Shown here piece after piece: positions 1 through 6,440 of a DNA stretch of 8,002 bases. Source of the DNA: Planctomycetaceae bacterium (GTDB taxonomy: Bacteria; Planctomycetota; UBA1135; GCA-002686595); the NCBI GenBank assembly GCA_013360535.1, contig JABWBL010000134.1:1-8002 (forward strand), given 5' to 3'. The position numbers and the translations under genes were made by a program. The notes under the pieces are model-generated. The model saw only the letters and a list, made by a program, of their open reading frames with translations, made no database searches and was not told where the DNA came from. Each line of letters begins with the position of its first letter. Positions within the stretch are counted from its first letter, which is position 1.

Positions 1-947
1 GCTGGAACGAGGACGGCTCGCTCAACTGGCCGCGCGACTTCACCGCAGGCGCGCTCAAGGGCGGCGCGAGCTTCGAGGCGCTCGCCACGCGCATCGCGTG
101 TGGCATGCCGGGCAGCGCGATGCCGTCGTTCGAGCTCCCGCAGGCGGATCTCGCGGCGCTCGCGACTTACACCGCGAGCCTGATCCCGCAGGCGAGCGAA
201 GAACGGCTCGTGCAGCGCTCGGGCGAGCTCGTCGCGCGGCGAATCGACGGGCACTTGCCGACGAACGGACTCGACGAGCGCTGGAAGGACGCACCGGAAC
301 TCGAGGTGACGCTCGCGCCGATCGCGTGGCGCGACGACGCGGTGTTCAGCGTGCACGTGGCAGCGCTTCACGACGGGCACGAGCTCGCGCTGCGGCTGCG
401 CTGGAACGATCCGACGCGCGACGACCGACTGTCTGTCGAGCGCGAGGAGCCGCGCCTCGATGCGGCGGCCGTCGCGCTCTCGAACGAAATGGCGCCGCCG
501 CTCGCGGGGATGGGTGCGGAGGAGCATCCGGTCAACCTGTGGCACTGGCGTGCAAGCAGCGCGGTCGACTTGCTCGGCGTGCTCGATCTGGTCGAGGCCG
601 CGCCGCACCTGTTGCGGGACCCGCTCGCGAACTCGGCGCGAGCCGACGTCGCGCCGCTGTACCTCCCGGCGCCCGGTGGCGCGCTCTCGGGCGGACGAAG
701 CGCCGAGCTCGAGGGCCGTGGGGCGGGTGCGACGGAGCCGCACGAGGGTGACCTGCGCACCCTCGCGTGCCACACGGGTTCGGAGTGGAACGTCGTGTTC
801 GTGCGCGCGCTCGCGTCCAACGACGAGCGCGCCGTCGAGCTCGGCCGCGAACCGCTCGTCGCCGCCTTCGCGATCTGGGACGCCGCACGCGGCGATCACG
901 GTGCCGTCAAGTCGTTCTCGATCTGGCAGCGCGTCGTGGTGCGCTAG
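1..947 (+). CDS. c-type cytochrome fused to ethylbenzene-dehydrogenase-type haem-binding domain (5' end missing)
   Basis: The frame is open from base 3 and ends at TAG 945-947, giving 314 visible residues; the start and the CXXCH haem c site must lie upstream. Seen: the first ~60 residues look like the end of a cytochrome c fold, with a GSAMPSF segment (bases 114-134) holding the likely axial Met and a following DLAALATYTASL helix. The rest matches the EB_dh/cytochrome c-552-like haem b domain: a hydrophobic beta strand ending LRLRWND, an LDAAAVALS segment, GMG followed by HPVNLWHW, and near the end AFAIWD and VKSFSIW. By analogy with the gamma subunit of ethylbenzene dehydrogenase (Met/Lys ligation), Met at 510-512 and Lys at 909-911 are candidate haem b ligands. 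Inferred role: periplasmic electron transfer between a redox enzyme and a respiratory carrier. The partner enzyme is not visible. The ATG at 105 is internal to the cytochrome domain and is not the true start. Confidence 0.8.
   Translation, partial: WNEDGSLNWPRDFTAGALKGGASFEALATRIACGMPGSAMPSFELPQADLAALATYTASLIPQASEERLVQRSGELVARRIDGHLPTNGLDERWKDAPELEVTLAPIAWRDDAVFSVHVAALHDGHELALRLRWNDPTRDDRLSVEREEPRLDAAAVALSNEMAPPLAGMGAEEHPVNLWHWRASSAVDLLGVLDLVEAAPHLLRDPLANSARADVAPLYLPAPGGALSGGRSAELEGRGAGATEPHEGDLRTLACHTGSEWNVVFVRALASNDERAVELGREPLVAAFAIWDAARGDHGAVKSFSIWQRVVVR
944..947. other. Shared CTAG carrying the stop codons of two convergent genes
   Basis: The + strand cytochrome gene stops at TAG 945-947. 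The - strand dipeptidase stops at TAG read from 946 back to 944. Because CTAG is its own reverse complement, the two stops use the same four bases, so there is no 3' untranslated spacer and no room for a terminator between the coding regions. Confidence 0.9.
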
Positions 948-2143
948 TTCGACGCTCGCGCGACACGTTCGGCCTCGCGCAGGACCCGCAGCACGTTCTC
1001 GCCGCACAGCTTGCGCAGGTTGGCGTCGCTCCAGCCGCGCTCGATCAACACGCGCGTGAGGTTCGGATACAGGTCGGCGCTGTCGAGACCTTCGGGCAGG
1101 CTGCCGACGCCGTCGAAATCGGAGCCGAGTCCGACGTGTTCGACTCCGGCGACGCGTGCGATGTGCTCGACATGGTCGGCGACGAGCTCGACGGTGCCGC
1201 GGCTCGCCACGAGCGTCGCGCGGAACTCGGCCAGCGCCTTGTCGTAGTCGGCCTTGTCGGGAAAGCGCGCCTTGAGCTCGCGCTGCACGACCAGCGTGCG
1301 CGCCGCCTGCTCCGCCGACACGGGATCGATGAAATTTGAGCCGAAATTGACCATCACGACGCCGCCGTGCGCACCGATCGCCGCGAGCAGCTCGTCGGAG
1401 AGGTTGCGCGGATGGTTGGCGAGCGCGCGCGCGGACGAGTGCGAAGCGATCACGGGCGCTTTCGAGAGCGCGAGCACGTCGCGCACGCAGTCGTCGGAGA
1501 CATGGCTCAGGTCGACCAGCATTCCGATGCGGTTCATCTCGCGCACGACCTCCTCACCGAAGGGTGCGAGGCCACCGTGGCGCGGCTCGTCCGTCGAGGA
1601 GTCGGCCCAGGCCGTCGTGAGCGTGTGCGTCAGCGTCATGTAGCGCACGCCGAGGCGGTGGAACAAACGCAGCGCGGGCAACGAACCTTCGATCGAGTAG
1701 CCCCCTTCGATGCCCAGCATGCAAGCGAGCTTGCCCTGCGTGCGGATGCGCTCGACATCGGCGGCCGTCGGCGCGAGCTCGAGCCACTCGGGGTACTGCC
1801 GCACCATGCGGTGCACGAGGTCGACTTGCTCGAGCGTGCGTTCGAGCGCGTCACCGCCCGCTTCCGTGCTCGCGGGCACGAACACCGACCAGAACTGCGC
1901 GCCGACTCCACCCGTGCGCAGGCGCGGCAGGTCGGTGTGGAACTCCGGGCAGGGTTTCGACAGGTCGCACGTGTCGAAGTTGACGCGCGTGCGCTCACGG
2001 ATACGGCCGGGAAGGTCGTTGTGGCCGTCGATGACGGGCAGCTGCGCGTGCAGGGCGCGCGCGCGGTCGATGGGATCGGCGGGTGGCGTCGCGACACAAG
2101 CGGTGGCGAGCGCGAGCAAGAGCAGCGAGGGCGCGAGTTGCAT
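944..2143 (-). CDS. Membrane dipeptidase, peptidase family M19 (renal dipeptidase-like), exported
   Basis: A 399-residue zinc dipeptidase, the usual family length, predicted to hydrolyse dipeptides outside the cytoplasm. Metal and active-site motifs are present in family order: DGHNDLP (H41, D43), GIEGG (E146, bridging Glu), LTHT (H173), DLSHVS (H214), SHSSARA (H235) and GSDFDG (D342/D344). These correspond to the binuclear Zn ligands and substrate-binding residues of mammalian membrane dipeptidase. The residue after GIEGG is Tyr149, where many relatives have His. The N-terminus is a hydrophobic export signal with LATAC at residues 12-16; this could be a relaxed lipobox (Cys16), but the n-region has no positive charge, so lipoprotein status is uncertain. 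The ATG at 2143 was chosen because it sits directly before the signal; an upstream in-frame start at 2245 would overlap the divergent aminotransferase and add an unlikely Arg/Ser-rich leader. There is no Shine-Dalgarno. It converges on the cytochrome gene with a 4-nt overlap. Confidence 0.93.
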   Translation of the reverse strand: MQLAPSLLLLALATACVATPPADPIDRARALHAQLPVIDGHNDLPGRIRERTRVNFDTCDLSKPCPEFHTDLPRLRTGGVGAQFWSVFVPASTEAGGDALERTLEQVDLVHRMVRQYPEWLELAPTAADVERIRTQGKLACMLGIEGGYSIEGSLPALRLFHRLGVRYMTLTHTLTTAWADSSTDEPRHGGLAPFGEEVVREMNRIGMLVDLSHVSDDCVRDVLALSKAPVIASHSSARALANHPRNLSDELLAAIGAHGGVVMVNFGSNFIDPVSAEQAARTLVVQRELKARFPDKADYDKALAEFRATLVASRGTVELVADHVEHIARVAGVEHVGLGSDFDGVGSLPEGLDSADLYPNLTRVLIERGWSDANLRKLCGENVLRVLREAERVARASN

Positions 2144-2168
2144 CGCGGGATCGTATACGCTGCCGCGC
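2144..2168. promoter_or_regulatory. 25-bp divergent intergenic region with CGTATACG palindrome (candidate bidirectional -10)
   Basis: The only non-coding DNA between the divergent dipeptidase and aminotransferase genes. It contains a perfect 8-bp palindrome, CGTATACG, at 2152-2159, the one A/T-rich spot in this stretch. The palindrome ends 8 nt from the dipeptidase ATG on one side and 9 nt from the aminotransferase ATG on the other. On each strand it reads TATACG, a partial match to the bacterial -10 box, at a distance that would put transcription starts at or next to each ATG. Neither gene has a Shine-Dalgarno, which fits leaderless messages. An operator or chance palindrome is also possible, and promoters could lie inside the opposite genes. 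Confidence 0.35.
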
Positions 2169-3035
2169 ATGGCCGCCGAACTGCAGCTCCACGCGCTCAC
2201 CGAATCGGGCCCGCGCGCCCTCGCCGTCGAGGCGGGCAGCGGCAACGTCCACGACCTGCTCGAGCGTTTTCCCGGCGGCGTCTACTCCGCGCTGCGCACG
2301 TTCGGGCACGACCGCTTCCTGTGGCTCGAGGAGCACCTCGCGCGCACCGAACGCTCGATGGCGGGCCTCGGCTGGCCGCGCAAGCTCGACCGCACGCGCC
2401 TGTGTGCCGCGCTCGACTCGCTCGTGCGCGCCTATCCCGGCGCCGACTCGCGCGTGCGTTTTGACGTGCTGCGCGAGCCGTTCGAGGTGCAAGGCCGGCG
2501 CGCCGACATGTTCATCGCGCTCTCGCCGTTCGTGCCCGTGCCCGAGAAATTCCTGCGCGAGGGCGTGACGCTCGACTTCGCGCCGCACCTGCACCGCCGT
2601 GCGCCCAAGATCAAGACGACCGACTTCGTGCGCGAGCGCAAGCCGCTGCCGCTGGGCGCGCAGGAACGGTACGAGCACGTGCTCGTCGACGAGGAAGAGC
2701 GTGTGCTCGAATGTTCGAGCGCCAACCTCGCCTTCTTCGCTGGCGACGAGCTCGTCACCGCCGGCGACGGCGTGCTCGAAGGCATCACGCTCGCCGTCCT
2801 GCTGCACCTCGCACCGAAGCTCGGCTTCCGCGTGCACCGCGCGCGTGTTGCCGTGGCCGAAATCGCGCGCTTTGACGAGAGTTTCCTCTCGAGCTCCGCA
2901 CGCGGCCCGGTGCCGGTCGTTCGCATCGGCCCTGCGGTGCTCGGCGACGGCAAGGTCGGTCCGCGCGTACGCCGCCTCGTCGACGCCTACTACGACTGCG
3001 CCGCCCGCGAGGCCCAGCGCGCCGTCGGCGCCTGA
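2169..3035 (+). CDS. Class IV PLP-dependent aminotransferase (BCAT / aminodeoxychorismate lyase / D-amino-acid transaminase fold)
   Basis: A 288-residue fold-type IV PLP enzyme, close to the usual 270-310. Seen: GGVYSALRTF then WLEEHLARTERS (residues 36-63) is the N-terminal family signature; IKTTDF holds the likely Schiff-base Lys149; VLECSSANLAFF (179-190) carries the conserved Glu181 and Asn186; GVLEGIT (201-207) matches the LxGIT cofactor loop; FLSSSARGPVPVVRI and VGPRVRRLVDAYYD match the C-terminal signature. In BCATs the FLSSSA segment usually reads F.GTA, so substrate specificity cannot be read from motifs. Candidates are branched-chain amino acid transamination, PabC-type lyase activity (folate) or D-amino acid transamination. 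The start at ATG 2169 gives the expected N-terminus; upstream in-frame starts (for example 1710) lie inside the opposite-strand dipeptidase. No Shine-Dalgarno is visible. It diverges from a dipeptidase, which hints at amino-acid turnover but proves nothing. Cytoplasmic. Confidence 0.88.
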   Translation: MAAELQLHALTESGPRALAVEAGSGNVHDLLERFPGGVYSALRTFGHDRFLWLEEHLARTERSMAGLGWPRKLDRTRLCAALDSLVRAYPGADSRVRFDVLREPFEVQGRRADMFIALSPFVPVPEKFLREGVTLDFAPHLHRRAPKIKTTDFVRERKPLPLGAQERYEHVLVDEEERVLECSSANLAFFAGDELVTAGDGVLEGITLAVLLHLAPKLGFRVHRARVAVAEIARFDESFLSSSARGPVPVVRIGPAVLGDGKVGPRVRRLVDAYYDCAAREAQRAVGA

Positions 3036-3049
3036 CGCTGGCACGCGAG

Positions 3050-3058
3050 TTGTAATTC
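3050..3058 (+). promoter_or_regulatory. Weak candidate -10 region for the tandem FG-GAP genes
   Basis: TTGTAATTC is an A/T-rich island in the otherwise G/C-rich 87-bp gap before the first FG-GAP gene. TGTAAT at 3051-3056 differs from TATAAT at one base. I found no convincing -35 hexamer about 17 bp upstream, where the aminotransferase coding end lies. It is the only promoter-like stretch I can point to for the two-gene unit. Confidence 0.22.
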
Positions 3059-3072
3059 GGATCGGAGACAAC

Positions 3073-3093
3073 GCCTCCGGTGCTCCCGGAGGC
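3073..3093 (+). terminator. Perfect 8-bp GC-rich hairpin in the leader of the first FG-GAP gene (terminator-like or 5' UTR structure)
   Basis: GCCTCCGG (3073-3080), loop TGCTC (3081-3085), then CCGGAGGC (3086-3093) form a perfect 8-bp stem with a 5-nt loop. It lies 37 nt after the aminotransferase stop and 29 nt before the FG-GAP ATG at 3123. It is not followed by a T-tract (ATCCCCC follows), so classical intrinsic termination is doubtful. It could end the aminotransferase message or, if transcription starts near 3060, structure the FG-GAP leader. The 3' arm contains GGAGG, but that is about 30 nt from the start codon, too far to act as its ribosome-binding site. Confidence 0.45.
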
Positions 3094-3122
3094 ATCCCCC
3101 AAGGCTCCCGAGGCTCGCTCCG

Positions 3123-4748
3123 ATGCGTCGATGGTTCGTCCTGCTTGCTTCCGCGCTCACTCCCCTGTTCGCTTTCGCTCAAACGGAGCTCGCCGAGTGG
3201 AACGGGACGAGCGGAGGGCAACTCGGGCAGCGGGTCGTCGGCGCCGGTGATCTTGACCGCGACGGCACGCCGGACTTCGCGCTCGGGGAGCGCGACAGCA
3301 TTCGCGTGATCTCCGGGCGCACACGCGCGAGCCTGCACACGTTCGTCGCGCCCCAGCCGGGGCGCGGCTTCGGCAAGGTGTTCGAGTTCGGAGACTGCAA
3401 CGGGGACGGTTGGCCGGACCTGATCGCGAGCGCACCGGGCACGTCGACGTTTGGGCCGGACAGCGGAACCGTGTGGGTCATTTCGGGCCGCAACCTGCAG
3501 CCGCTGCTCGTGCTGCACGGCACCACGCCGACCGAGCGCTTCGGCGAGACGCTCGTCCTGCTCGGTGACGTCACGCTCGACGGCCGCGAGGATTTTGCGG
3601 TGAGCAGTCCGGGGTGGAACTCGGCGACGGGGCGGGTTCGCGTTTTCTCCGGCTCCAACGGCACCACGCTGCTCGAGATCGCCGGCACGCAACCCTATCG
3701 CCGCTTCGGAGAGGTGATGGCCTCGGTGGGCAACGTCGCTGGCGACGCGCGTCGCGAGCTCGGGGTTGCGTTGCGCGCCACGGCCTACCTGTCGGACGAG
3801 ATCGAGGTCTGGTCGCTGGAGAGCAACACGTTGCTCCACACGCTGATCACGCCGCAGTTCCGCAGTTTTGGTTGCGTGGGGGACGCCAATTCGGACGGGC
3901 TCGACGACATGATCCTGTTGCCCCACGGGCCGGGGACCTATCCGACGTTTCGCCTTCTCTATGGCGGCGGCGGGATTCAGGGGGCCGTCGCGTCGGACAC
4001 GATCGGCCAACCGGCCTTCGAGCTCGGTTTCAGCGGACTGGCGGATTATGACGGGGACGGGCTCGCGCAGGAGATCCTCGTCGGAGTCAACGACGAGTAC
4101 CTCAGCGCCCCGGGCGAAGTACGCATCTACCGTGGCCTCCAGCGGATCGGAACGATCTACGACGCCACGAACTCGCTCAACGATGCCTTCGGGCAGTCGC
4201 TCGCGCCGGTCGGGGATCTCGACGGCAACGGGAGCGTCGAGTTCGTCGTCGGCGCGCCGAACGCGAGCGAAGTGCTGCACTCCTACGGCGATGGAAGGGC
4301 GGTGCTGCTCTCGGCGGTGACGCCGGCTCCGGTGGAATACTGCACGGCGAAACCCAACGGGCTGGGATGCGTGCCGAACCTCTCGCACACGGGTTCCGCG
4401 AGCCTGACGGGGGCCTCGTCGCTGACGATCGCCGTCGACGGCGTGCTCAACCGCAAGTCGGGGCTGTGCCTGTGGGGACCGAACCGACAGGAGTTGCCGT
4501 TCGAGGGCGGATACCTGTGTGTGGCCGCGCCGTTCCGTCGGGGATCCTTGGCCAACAGCGGAGGCAGCGCGGCGGGCGACGACTGCACGGGGCGGCTGCA
4601 GTTCCAGTTCAGCGCCCCGACCTTGTGGCTGCACGGCGTGAACGTCGGCGACCTGCTGCGCGCGCAGTTCTGGTACCGCGATCCGCTGCACGTAGATGGA
4701 ACGGGCGTCGGCCTCAGCTCCGCCTTCGAGATCCGGATCGGGTGGTGA
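3123..4748 (+). CDS. Exported FG-GAP (integrin-alpha-like) seven-bladed beta-propeller protein with Cys-containing C-terminal domain, copy 1
   Basis: 541 residues. The N-terminus is a clear Sec signal (MRR, hydrophobic core, cleavage near AFA-Q at residue 20). Seven FG-GAP repeats follow, each with a DxDxDGxxD-type calcium loop starting at D43, D91, D149, N204, D254, D308 and D365, spaced 48-58 residues, which fits a seven-bladed propeller. Loop 4 (GNVAGDARRE) is degenerate, and loop 6 has one extra residue before its acidic end. Residues 400-541 form a separate domain with C407, C416, C449, C466 and C488, ending IRIGW. C92 and C251 in the propeller are also kept in the neighbouring copy. The protein is probably secreted or surface-bound; ligand and function are unknown. 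There is no catalytic motif, transmembrane anchor or obvious PEP-CTERM tail. The start is supported by the signal peptide and a weak GAGG at 3110-3113. The paralogue follows after 5 bp, so the two are probably co-transcribed. Confidence 0.9.
   Translation: MRRWFVLLASALTPLFAFAQTELAEWNGTSGGQLGQRVVGAGDLDRDGTPDFALGERDSIRVISGRTRASLHTFVAPQPGRGFGKVFEFGDCNGDGWPDLIASAPGTSTFGPDSGTVWVISGRNLQPLLVLHGTTPTERFGETLVLLGDVTLDGREDFAVSSPGWNSATGRVRVFSGSNGTTLLEIAGTQPYRRFGEVMASVGNVAGDARRELGVALRATAYLSDEIEVWSLESNTLLHTLITPQFRSFGCVGDANSDGLDDMILLPHGPGTYPTFRLLYGGGGIQGAVASDTIGQPAFELGFSGLADYDGDGLAQEILVGVNDEYLSAPGEVRIYRGLQRIGTIYDATNSLNDAFGQSLAPVGDLDGNGSVEFVVGAPNASEVLHSYGDGRAVLLSAVTPAPVEYCTAKPNGLGCVPNLSHTGSASLTGASSLTIAVDGVLNRKSGLCLWGPNRQELPFEGGYLCVAAPFRRGSLANSGGSAAGDDCTGRLQFQFSAPTLWLHGVNVGDLLRAQFWYRDPLHVDGTGVGLSSAFEIRIGW
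4320..4748 (+). repeat. Duplicated C-terminal domain segment, first copy (partner at 6005-6433)
   Basis: Encodes residues 400-541 of the first FG-GAP protein. It aligns without a gap to residues 418-559 of the second; both segments are 429 nt including the stop. I count by hand 93 identical residues of 142, and all five Cys align. The similarity is also visible in the DNA, for example GGGATGCGTGCC in both (4367-4378 and 6050-6061). This is coding homology from a gene duplication, not a mobile repeat. Confidence 0.88.
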
Positions 4749-4753
4749 AATCC

Positions 4754-6433
4754 ATGCTCCACCGCGCACTTCCTGGGACCAGTTCCATGCACCTCTCCTG
4801 CGCCATGGTGTTCCTGTCGCTCGCGAGCTCGACCGCGCACGCGCAGGCGCCGCTCGCGAGCTGGTACGGCAATCCGGGCGAAGAGCTCGGCAAGCTCACG
4901 CGCAGCGTGGGGGACTTCGATGGCGATGGTCGAACCGACTTCGCCGCGAGCGCGGCACACTCGATCCGCGTGTACTCCTCGGCGACGCTGGCGTTGCTGC
5001 GCGAGTTCCCGTCGCCGCTTGCCGCGCCGCATGGCATCAAGGACTTCGACTTCGCCGACTGCGACGGCGACGGGACGCTGGACTTGATCGCCGGCCTTCC
5101 GGAAAGCAGCTCGATTTTCACGCACAACGGACGGGCGTCGGTCTACTCCGGCAGCACCGGGCAGCAGCTGATCGTGCTGCAAGGCACCCAGATCCTCGAG
5201 CAGCTGGGGCAGTCCGTCCTCGCGCTCGGAGACATCTCCGGGGATGGACGGGCCGACTTCGCCGTGTCGAGCCCCGGCTGGAGTTCGAACCGCGGTCGAG
5301 TGCAGTTCGTCTCGGGCGCAGACGGGGCGATCCTCGCCACCCGAACGGGAGCGACGGCGGGCGGACGCATGGGCCAGATCCTGGAGTCGGTGGGCGATGT
5401 GAACGGGGACTCGCGAGAGGACCTCGGCGTCGCATTCAGGTCCCAGATCTTCGGGTTCAACGAGATCATGAACCGGATCGAGGTGCTGTCCCTGCCCACT
5501 CTCACCCCGCTCTACACGATGCAGGGTACGGAGTTCACCTCGTTCCAGTGTGTCGGGGAGCTCAACGGCGATGGCATCCCGGACTTGGTCCTGATTCCGC
5601 CGGTTCCGGGCTACTTCGCGGCGCCGTTGTACGTCTGTCGCTTCGGAGGAAGCGCGCCGTCCGAGCAGAACGGAACCGCGTTGACGCTCGGTCCAAACTC
5701 CGTGCCGACGGTCACGCGCTCGGCCGATCTCGACGGCGACGGAGTCGCGAACGAGTTTCTCGTCGGTGTCGGATCCAACTACTCGAGCGAGCCTGGACGG
5801 GTGTACGTGTGCCGAGGCACGAACATCATCCGGACGATCCACGACGCCGGCGGCACGCTGGACAACGACTTCGGCAGCGCGCTGGCCATCGTCGGCGACC
5901 TCGACGGCAACGGGAGCGCCGAAGCGCTCGTCGGAACTCCCTTCGACGGGCAGGATCCGTACACCTTCCAGCGCAGCGGGCGCGTCGTCATCCTGTCGAC
6001 CGTCACGCCCGAACCGATCGAATACTGCACCGCGAAGACCAATGGGTTGGGATGCGTGCCGCAGCTCTCGTTCAGCGGCGTCGCGAGCCTCTCGGGTGCC
6101 GAAGTGCTCTCGATCGCGGCGTCCAACGTGCTCAACCGCCGCACGGGCCTGTGCCTCTGGGGCACGCAGCGACAGGAAGTTCCTTTCGCCGGTGGCTACC
6201 TGTGTGTCGCTCCTCCGTTCCACCGTGGCCCGGCGACGAACGCCGGCGGAAGCGCGAGCGGCGACGACTGCAGCGGAAGGCTTGATTTCAGCCTGGTGCC
6301 GCTGGAGATGTGGCTGCGCGGCGTCGAGATCGGAGACCTCGTGCGCCTGCAGTTCTGGCAACGCGATCCGCTCAACGTGGACGGTACGGGCGCGAGCCTG
6401 AGTGCCGCCCTAGAGGCCCGCGTCGGCTGGTGA
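4754..6433 (+). CDS. Exported FG-GAP seven-bladed beta-propeller protein with Cys-containing C-terminal domain, copy 2
   Basis: 559 residues from ATG 4754; ATG 4787 is an alternative that gives 548 residues with a shorter signal. The 4754 start was preferred because it lies 5 bp after the previous stop, has GGTGG at 4741-4745 as a possible weak ribosome-binding site, and supplies a basic residue before the hydrophobic core; signal cleavage is expected near AHA-Q (residue 30). Seven FG-GAP loops begin at D54, D102, D160, D215, E269, D325 and D382. The first four have exactly the same spacing as in the upstream paralogue. Residues 418-559 repeat its C-terminal domain (C425, C434, C467, C484, C506; end ARVGW). 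C103 and C266 match the conserved propeller Cys pair, and this copy has two extra Cys, C295 and C353. Secreted or surface role inferred; substrate unknown. The gene ends 7 bp before the convergent polyketide synthase stop. Confidence 0.89.
   Translation: MLHRALPGTSSMHLSCAMVFLSLASSTAHAQAPLASWYGNPGEELGKLTRSVGDFDGDGRTDFAASAAHSIRVYSSATLALLREFPSPLAAPHGIKDFDFADCDGDGTLDLIAGLPESSSIFTHNGRASVYSGSTGQQLIVLQGTQILEQLGQSVLALGDISGDGRADFAVSSPGWSSNRGRVQFVSGADGAILATRTGATAGGRMGQILESVGDVNGDSREDLGVAFRSQIFGFNEIMNRIEVLSLPTLTPLYTMQGTEFTSFQCVGELNGDGIPDLVLIPPVPGYFAAPLYVCRFGGSAPSEQNGTALTLGPNSVPTVTRSADLDGDGVANEFLVGVGSNYSSEPGRVYVCRGTNIIRTIHDAGGTLDNDFGSALAIVGDLDGNGSAEALVGTPFDGQDPYTFQRSGRVVILSTVTPEPIEYCTAKTNGLGCVPQLSFSGVASLSGAEVLSIAASNVLNRRTGLCLWGTQRQEVPFAGGYLCVAPPFHRGPATNAGGSASGDDCSGRLDFSLVPLEMWLRGVEIGDLVRLQFWQRDPLNVDGTGASLSAALEARVGW
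6005..6433 (+). repeat. Duplicated C-terminal domain segment, second copy (partner at 4320-4748)
   Basis: Encodes residues 418-559 of the second FG-GAP protein, collinear with 4320-4748. Conserved blocks include EYCTAK, NGLGCVP, GLCLWG, GGYLCVA, GDDC and QFW.RDPL.VDGTG. This domain is better conserved between the copies (about 65% identity by hand) than the first propeller blades (37 of 81 positions, about 46%). Confidence 0.88.
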
Positions 6434-6440
6434 ACCGCGC

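Noticed and set aside
1710..2168. N-terminal extension of the aminotransferase from 1710
   Set aside because: The extension is antisense to the conserved dipeptidase and resembles no protein domain. ATG 2169 gives the standard family N-terminus.
4367..4753. N-terminal extension of the second FG-GAP protein into the first gene
   Set aside because: It would read the first gene's C-terminal domain in another frame, and the signal peptide after 4754 marks the real N-terminus.
1995..4769. Very long - strand open frame (about 924 codons) antisense to the aminotransferase and first FG-GAP gene
   Set aside because: It lies opposite two genes with clear family motifs, its translation is Arg/Ala/Glu-rich with no recognisable domain, and such shadows are expected at this GC content.
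4283..6361. Long - strand open frame (about 690 codons) antisense to the second FG-GAP gene
   Set aside because: It is the same kind of shadow. It covers the paralogous region in the same relative frame as the preceding one, so both arise from the regular codon pattern of the FG-GAP genes.
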